8,926 bases of DNA from CAYQSU01 sp964420325 (GTDB lineage Bacteria; Pseudomonadota; Alphaproteobacteria; Rhodospirillales; Defluviicoccaceae), in contig CAYQSU010000090.1 of assembly GCA_964420325.1 (NCBI GenBank), forward strand, positions 1 to 8,926. The letters are read 5' to 3'. Under the pieces are notes generated by a model. The model saw nothing but the letters and a program-made list of their open reading frames with translations. It was not told the origin of the DNA and did no database searches. Position numbers and translations under genes: made by a program. Shown one piece after another: positions 6,224-8,926 of this stretch; within the stretch, counting starts at the first letter, position 1; each line of letters starts with the position of its first letter.

Positions 6224-6234
6224 GTCCTTGCAGG
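6217..6234. promoter_or_regulatory. Candidate operator: palindrome CCTGCAA-N4-TTGCAGG
   Basis: A perfect 7-bp inverted repeat separated by four bases (CCTGCAAGTCCTTGCAGG) overlaps the candidate -35 box of the thiolase promoter. It is flanked by AAA on the left and TTTT on the right, which extends the dyad after one mismatch. Length and symmetry fit a dimeric helix-turn-helix repressor such as a TetR- or GntR-family acyl-CoA sensor; the CTGC/GCAG half-sites also recall those reported for PhaR regulators, with longer spacing. It could alternatively form a small hairpin followed by T4 on the plus strand, but no plus-strand gene ends here. Confidence 0.4.
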
Positions 6235-6345
6235 TTTTCCAAGCGGCCGGCAAAAGCAACGTCCGCGCGCCGATCGTGCCCCGGCTCGCCGTGTCGCTCC
6301 CGCGCCGTCACCGCCCTCGCCGGCCGCTGCTCGAGCGAACAGAAA

Positions 6346-6370
6346 CGCCGGGAGCCTGGGGCTCCCGGCG
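6346..6370 (-). terminator. Rho-independent terminator of the protease gene
   Basis: CGCCGGGAGC (6346-6355) and GCTCCCGGCG (6361-6370) form a perfect 10-bp GC-rich stem with a 5-base loop. Transcribed on the minus strand, it is followed directly by TTTCTGTT, a U-rich tail. It begins 19 bases after the protease stop codon. Stem, tail and position all fit intrinsic termination. Confidence 0.85.
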
Positions 6371-6389
6371 GAAGGGTCGGCCGGCGGTC

Positions 6390-8926
6390 TTACGGGAAGA
6401 CGACGATCGGCGTCGCCGTGGTCACCTGCGACGTGTTGTTGAAGAGCTTCGGATCCGGCGTCACGCTGGTCGCCGTCGCGGTGTTGGTGAACGACGGCAG
6501 GCCGTTGATGTGGCTGGTGAACGCCTGGATGCGGAACCTGAGCGTCCGCTTCTCCTTCGCCGCCAGCGTCCCCAGACGGCACACCAGCTTGTGCTCCGCC
6601 GGCACGTAGACGTCGCACTCGGCGGGCCTCAGCAGGATCCAGAAGTTGGGCTCGGTGAACGGCAGGATGTCGGTCAGCACCACCTCCTCCGCCGCGTCCG
6701 GTCCCTTGTTCTTGACCACCACCCGGTAGGTGATGTTGTGGGCCGAGCGCGTCGGATCCATCATCGCCTTCACCTGCGCCACCTTCACGAGCGCCTTCGT
6801 CACCACCACGTCGGCGGAGGGACCGACGATGCTGATGTGCTCGTGCGCCTGGTTGTTGGCGGCGTCGAGCTCGACCGTGTCGCTGGTCACCAGCGCGTCG
6901 TTGTTGACGTCCTGCGGCTTGTCGAGCGACTTCAGCCGGTAGGACACGGTCGCCCGGTCGCCGGCGGCGAGCATCCCGAGCGCGCAGTCGATGGTGAAGT
7001 TGACGTTGCGGTCGATGTTGCCCTGGGCGTTCGGCACGGGCGTGCAACTCCCCTGGCTCGCCACCAGGTCCCTGACCCGGAGCGTCGTCTTCGGGTCATG
7101 CGCGATGAAGTCCTGAAGGCGGACGTTCACCGCCGCCGCCGGCCCCAGGTTGTCGACCAGGATCGTGCACTCCGCCCACTCCTCTACCGTGATCGGACCG
7201 TCCGGCTTGCAGATCTTGGTCACCTTGAGGTCGGTCGCCGCCGCCACGAACGTGAGCGACTCGTGCGCCTGGTTGTTGGACGGGTCGGGATCGGCGGTGT
7301 CGGCCGTCACCAGTGCGTCGTTGTTGACGTCGGCCGGATCCGCCGCCGTCACCTCGTAGCTCACCGTCACCCGGCCCCCCGGGCTCAGGCCGACGGTGCC
7401 GAGATTGCAGCTGATCGTCAGCGGCGGACCGGGGTTGATCGCACACGCCCCCTGGCTCGTCGTGATGTTCGAGACCGTGATCGCGCCGTTGGTCACCAGC
7501 GCGTCGGTGAGCACCACCCCCGACGCCGAAGACGGCCCCAGGTTGTCGACGAGGAGCGTGCACAGATAGCTCCCCCCCGCCACCACCGCACCGTCCGGCT
7601 TGCACAACTTCACAAGCTTGAGATCGGCTCCTGGGTCGGCAAAGGTGAGGCCGTCGGTCGCAGTGTTGTTGCCGAGGCTGGGGTCGGGCGTGAGCGCGGT
7701 CACCACCGCCTCGTTGTTGACGTTGAGCGGCGTGTTCGCCCGCACCCGGATGGCGATGTCGACCACCGCGTCCTTCTGCATGGCATTGAGATCGCAGGTC
7801 ACCTTGCCTGACGGGTTCTGCGGATTGGGCGTCGTCGAGCAGGTTCCGGCACCGGCCGGGGTGACCGTGATGGGTCCCACGGTGAAGTTGGCCGAGCCGT
7901 CGCTGACGTAGCTGTCGACGACCTGCACGTCCATCGCCGCGGCCGGCCCGTGGTTGGTCACCCTGAGGTGGCAGATGGCGTCCTCGCCGATGGGCTTGGC
8001 GCCGTCGGGCTTGCAGTCCTTGAAGATCCGAAGATCCGCAGACGTTAACGCCGCCAGCGCGGCATCGAGCTGCAGCCTCGGCTTCACCTGCCCGGTGCGC
8101 GGCTGGCAGGCGGGCGGATCACAAGGGTTGGGGTAGTCGTCGTCGCCGGCAAGCGGAAACGCCGGCCGCTGGTCCATGACCAGCGAGCCGGTATCCTTCA
8201 GCAGCTGCTCGACCTGGTCGACCGTCCACGAGGGAACGATCGAGCGGATCACCGCGAACGCGCCGGTGACCTGCGGCGTCGCCATCGAGGTGCCGAACTT
8301 GCTGCCGTACGCGTCGTCGGGGATCGAGGAGTCGACGCTGGCGCCGACGGCCATCAGGTCGACGAAGTAGGCCAGGTTGTGGAGCACATCGTCGGGCGAT
8401 TGGGTGCCCACGAACAGCGGGGCATCGGTGTCCCACACTGAGCCCACGGTCACCGCCTCGGGGATGCAGCCGGGCGAGCCCGTGGCCCAGGTCCAGCCGT
8501 CGTTGCCCGCCGAAACCACGGGGGCGATGCCCTTGGCCCTCAGGCTCTGAAATGCCGTCTGGATCGCCGATCCGGTGCAGGGCTCGAAGTTCATCCCCCC
8601 GCCGAGGCTCATGTTGGCGGAGACGATGGTGTGGTGGACCGAGGCGAAGTCGTTGATCCAGTCGAGGCCCCGGAGCAGGTTGGAGCCGAAGAACCGGACG
8701 CACGGCTGATTTCCGGGCGTGTCGTCGTCGCAATCGGCGACGCGGTGGAACACCTGGACGGCGATGATGCCGGCCTTCGGCGCGACACCGTCGAAGCCGG
8801 CGGTGCCGTCGTCCTGGCCGGCGGCGATCCCCGCTACGTGGGTGCCGTGGTCGCAGATCTGGTTGCCCGAACCGACGGCGCCGCCGACGTAGCAGTTGGC
8901 GACGTTGACGACGTCGGCGGCTCCCG
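6390..8926 (-). CDS. Secreted subtilisin-like (S8) serine protease with four DUF11-like repeats, 5' end beyond the window
   Basis: The minus-strand frame is open from the window edge to a stop at 6390, giving 844 visible residues. A GTG at 8751-8753 is internal, because HGTHVAG lies upstream of it. Numbered from the first full codon: the catalytic His26 in HGTHVAG, the oxyanion-hole Asn141 in VVSAGNDG and the nucleophile Ser213 in GTSMATP are present. The catalytic Asp and any signal peptide would lie off the window. A Cys/Pro linker (PNPCDPPACQPRTGQVKPRL) follows. Four DUF11-like beta-sandwich repeats start at about residues 296, 432, 562 and 701; the first three open with K-x-C-K-P-D-G and a second Cys, and all four carry a later Cys pair. 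The protein ends in TPIVVFP with no sorting motif or membrane anchor, suggesting release or association through the repeats. Calcium dependence and substrates are unknown. Many cysteines imply an extracytoplasmic location. A strong terminator follows. Confidence 0.88.
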   Translation of the reverse strand, partial: GAADVVNVANCYVGGAVGSGNQICDHGTHVAGIAAGQDDGTAGFDGVAPKAGIIAVQVFHRVADCDDDTPGNQPCVRFFGSNLLRGLDWINDFASVHHTIVSANMSLGGGMNFEPCTGSAIQTAFQSLRAKGIAPVVSAGNDGWTWATGSPGCIPEAVTVGSVWDTDAPLFVGTQSPDDVLHNLAYFVDLMAVGASVDSSIPDDAYGSKFGTSMATPQVTGAFAVIRSIVPSWTVDQVEQLLKDTGSLVMDQRPAFPLAGDDDYPNPCDPPACQPRTGQVKPRLQLDAALAALTSADLRIFKDCKPDGAKPIGEDAICHLRVTNHGPAAAMDVQVVDSYVSDGSANFTVGPITVTPAGAGTCSTTPNPQNPSGKVTCDLNAMQKDAVVDIAIRVRANTPLNVNNEAVVTALTPDPSLGNNTATDGLTFADPGADLKLVKLCKPDGAVVAGGSYLCTLLVDNLGPSSASGVVLTDALVTNGAITVSNITTSQGACAINPGPPLTISCNLGTVGLSPGGRVTVSYEVTAADPADVNNDALVTADTADPDPSNNQAHESLTFVAAATDLKVTKICKPDGPITVEEWAECTILVDNLGPAAAVNVRLQDFIAHDPKTTLRVRDLVASQGSCTPVPNAQGNIDRNVNFTIDCALGMLAAGDRATVSYRLKSLDKPQDVNNDALVTSDTVELDAANNQAHEHISIVGPSADVVVTKALVKVAQVKAMMDPTRSAHNITYRVVVKNKGPDAAEEVVLTDILPFTEPNFWILLRPAECDVYVPAEHKLVCRLGTLAAKEKRTLRFRIQAFTSHINGLPSFTNTATATSVTPDPKLFNNTSQVTTATPIVVFP
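6393..8039 (-). repeat. Four tandem DUF11-like repeats within the protease gene
   Basis: Approximate repeat boundaries on the minus strand are 8039-7632, 7631-7242, 7241-6825 and 6824-6393, or 130-144 residues each. Each has an opening [ATS]-D-[LV] strand, an N-x-G-P turn, and a closing motif ending in paired Asn before the next repeat (for example DVNNDALVT...NNQAHE). Repeats 2 and 3 are closest: the 19-base stretch TCGTGCGCCTGGTTGTTGG occurs at 6841-6859 and 7261-7279, exactly 420 bases apart, which points to intragenic duplication. Repeat 4 lacks the first cysteine pair and is the most divergent, as terminal repeats often are. Confidence 0.8.

Larger units (their letters stand above)
6000..6389. 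other. 390-bp intergenic region between thiolase and protease genes
   Basis: No credible coding sequence is present. On the minus strand it runs from the protease terminator (6346-6370) to the thiolase ribosome-binding site. Signals seen: an 18-bp palindrome with 4-base spacer (6217-6234) overlapping a candidate thiolase promoter (6195-6223), an inverted repeat GTCGC-AA-GCGAC (6138-6149), another CGCTCC-GT-GGAGCG (6174-6187) and the palindrome GCGGGCCCGC (6185-6194). This density of dyads suggests regulatory control of the thiolase-dehydrogenase unit. The protease gene ends here, so its own promoter is elsewhere. Confidence 0.6.

Noticed and set aside
6217..6238. Plus-strand intrinsic terminator (7-bp stem followed by T4)
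   Set aside because: No plus-strand gene ends nearby. The overlap with a promoter-like element for the minus-strand thiolase makes an operator the better reading, though a terminator for an unseen plus-strand transcript is not excluded.
8751..8753. GTG as the start of the protease
   Set aside because: The frame stays open to the window edge and encodes the HGTHVAG active-site motif upstream of this codon, so the gene begins outside the window.

Overview
The window is strongly G/C-rich bacterial DNA whose codons mostly end in G or C. It has two parts: a polyhydroxyalkanoate (PHA, storage polyester) locus at about 496-5999, and the 3' portion of a large secreted subtilisin-like protease gene at 6390-8926, running off the right edge. 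The gene families (class III PHA synthase, paired MaoC hydratases, HSD10-type dehydrogenase, AtoB/ACAT-type thiolase) suggest a PHA-storing, fatty-acid-metabolising bacterium. A Pseudomonadota-like lineage is likely, but the sequence alone does not fix the phylum.

Left to right: positions 1-495 are non-coding and hold a striking array of nine ~10-bp GTCGCNNNNN units with alternating A and T tracts (86-176), a 16-bp GC palindrome (239-254) and a candidate promoter (258-286). Four plus-strand genes follow: two small hot-dog-fold MaoC proteins (496-936, apparently non-catalytic; 957-1376, with the complete hydratase-2 motif), then phaE (1561-2658) and phaC (2708-3814), the two subunits of a class III PHA synthase. 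A two-tier hairpin with a GAAA loop (3852-3892) lies between phaC and the convergent minus-strand genes and probably terminates both transcripts. The minus-strand pair is a thiolase (5999 down to 4803) followed by an HSD10-type short-chain dehydrogenase (4663 down to 3908). The 390-bp gap 6000-6389 holds a candidate thiolase promoter overlapped by an 18-bp perfect palindrome, and a good intrinsic terminator for the protease gene. The protease fragment contains the His, oxyanion-hole Asn and Ser motifs of family S8 and then four DUF11-like repeats with a regular cysteine pattern.

How the genes work together (inference): the thiolase and dehydrogenase interconvert acetyl-CoA, acetoacetyl-CoA and 3-hydroxyacyl-CoA. 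The MaoC pair would hydrate trans-2-enoyl-CoA to (R)-3-hydroxyacyl-CoA, the only stereoisomer PhaEC polymerises. No PhaB-type acetoacetyl-CoA reductase is visible. The dehydrogenase belongs to a family that is normally (S)-specific and NAD-dependent, so the locus looks built to draw monomers from beta-oxidation intermediates through a two-subunit hydratase. The protease has no evident functional link to this locus.
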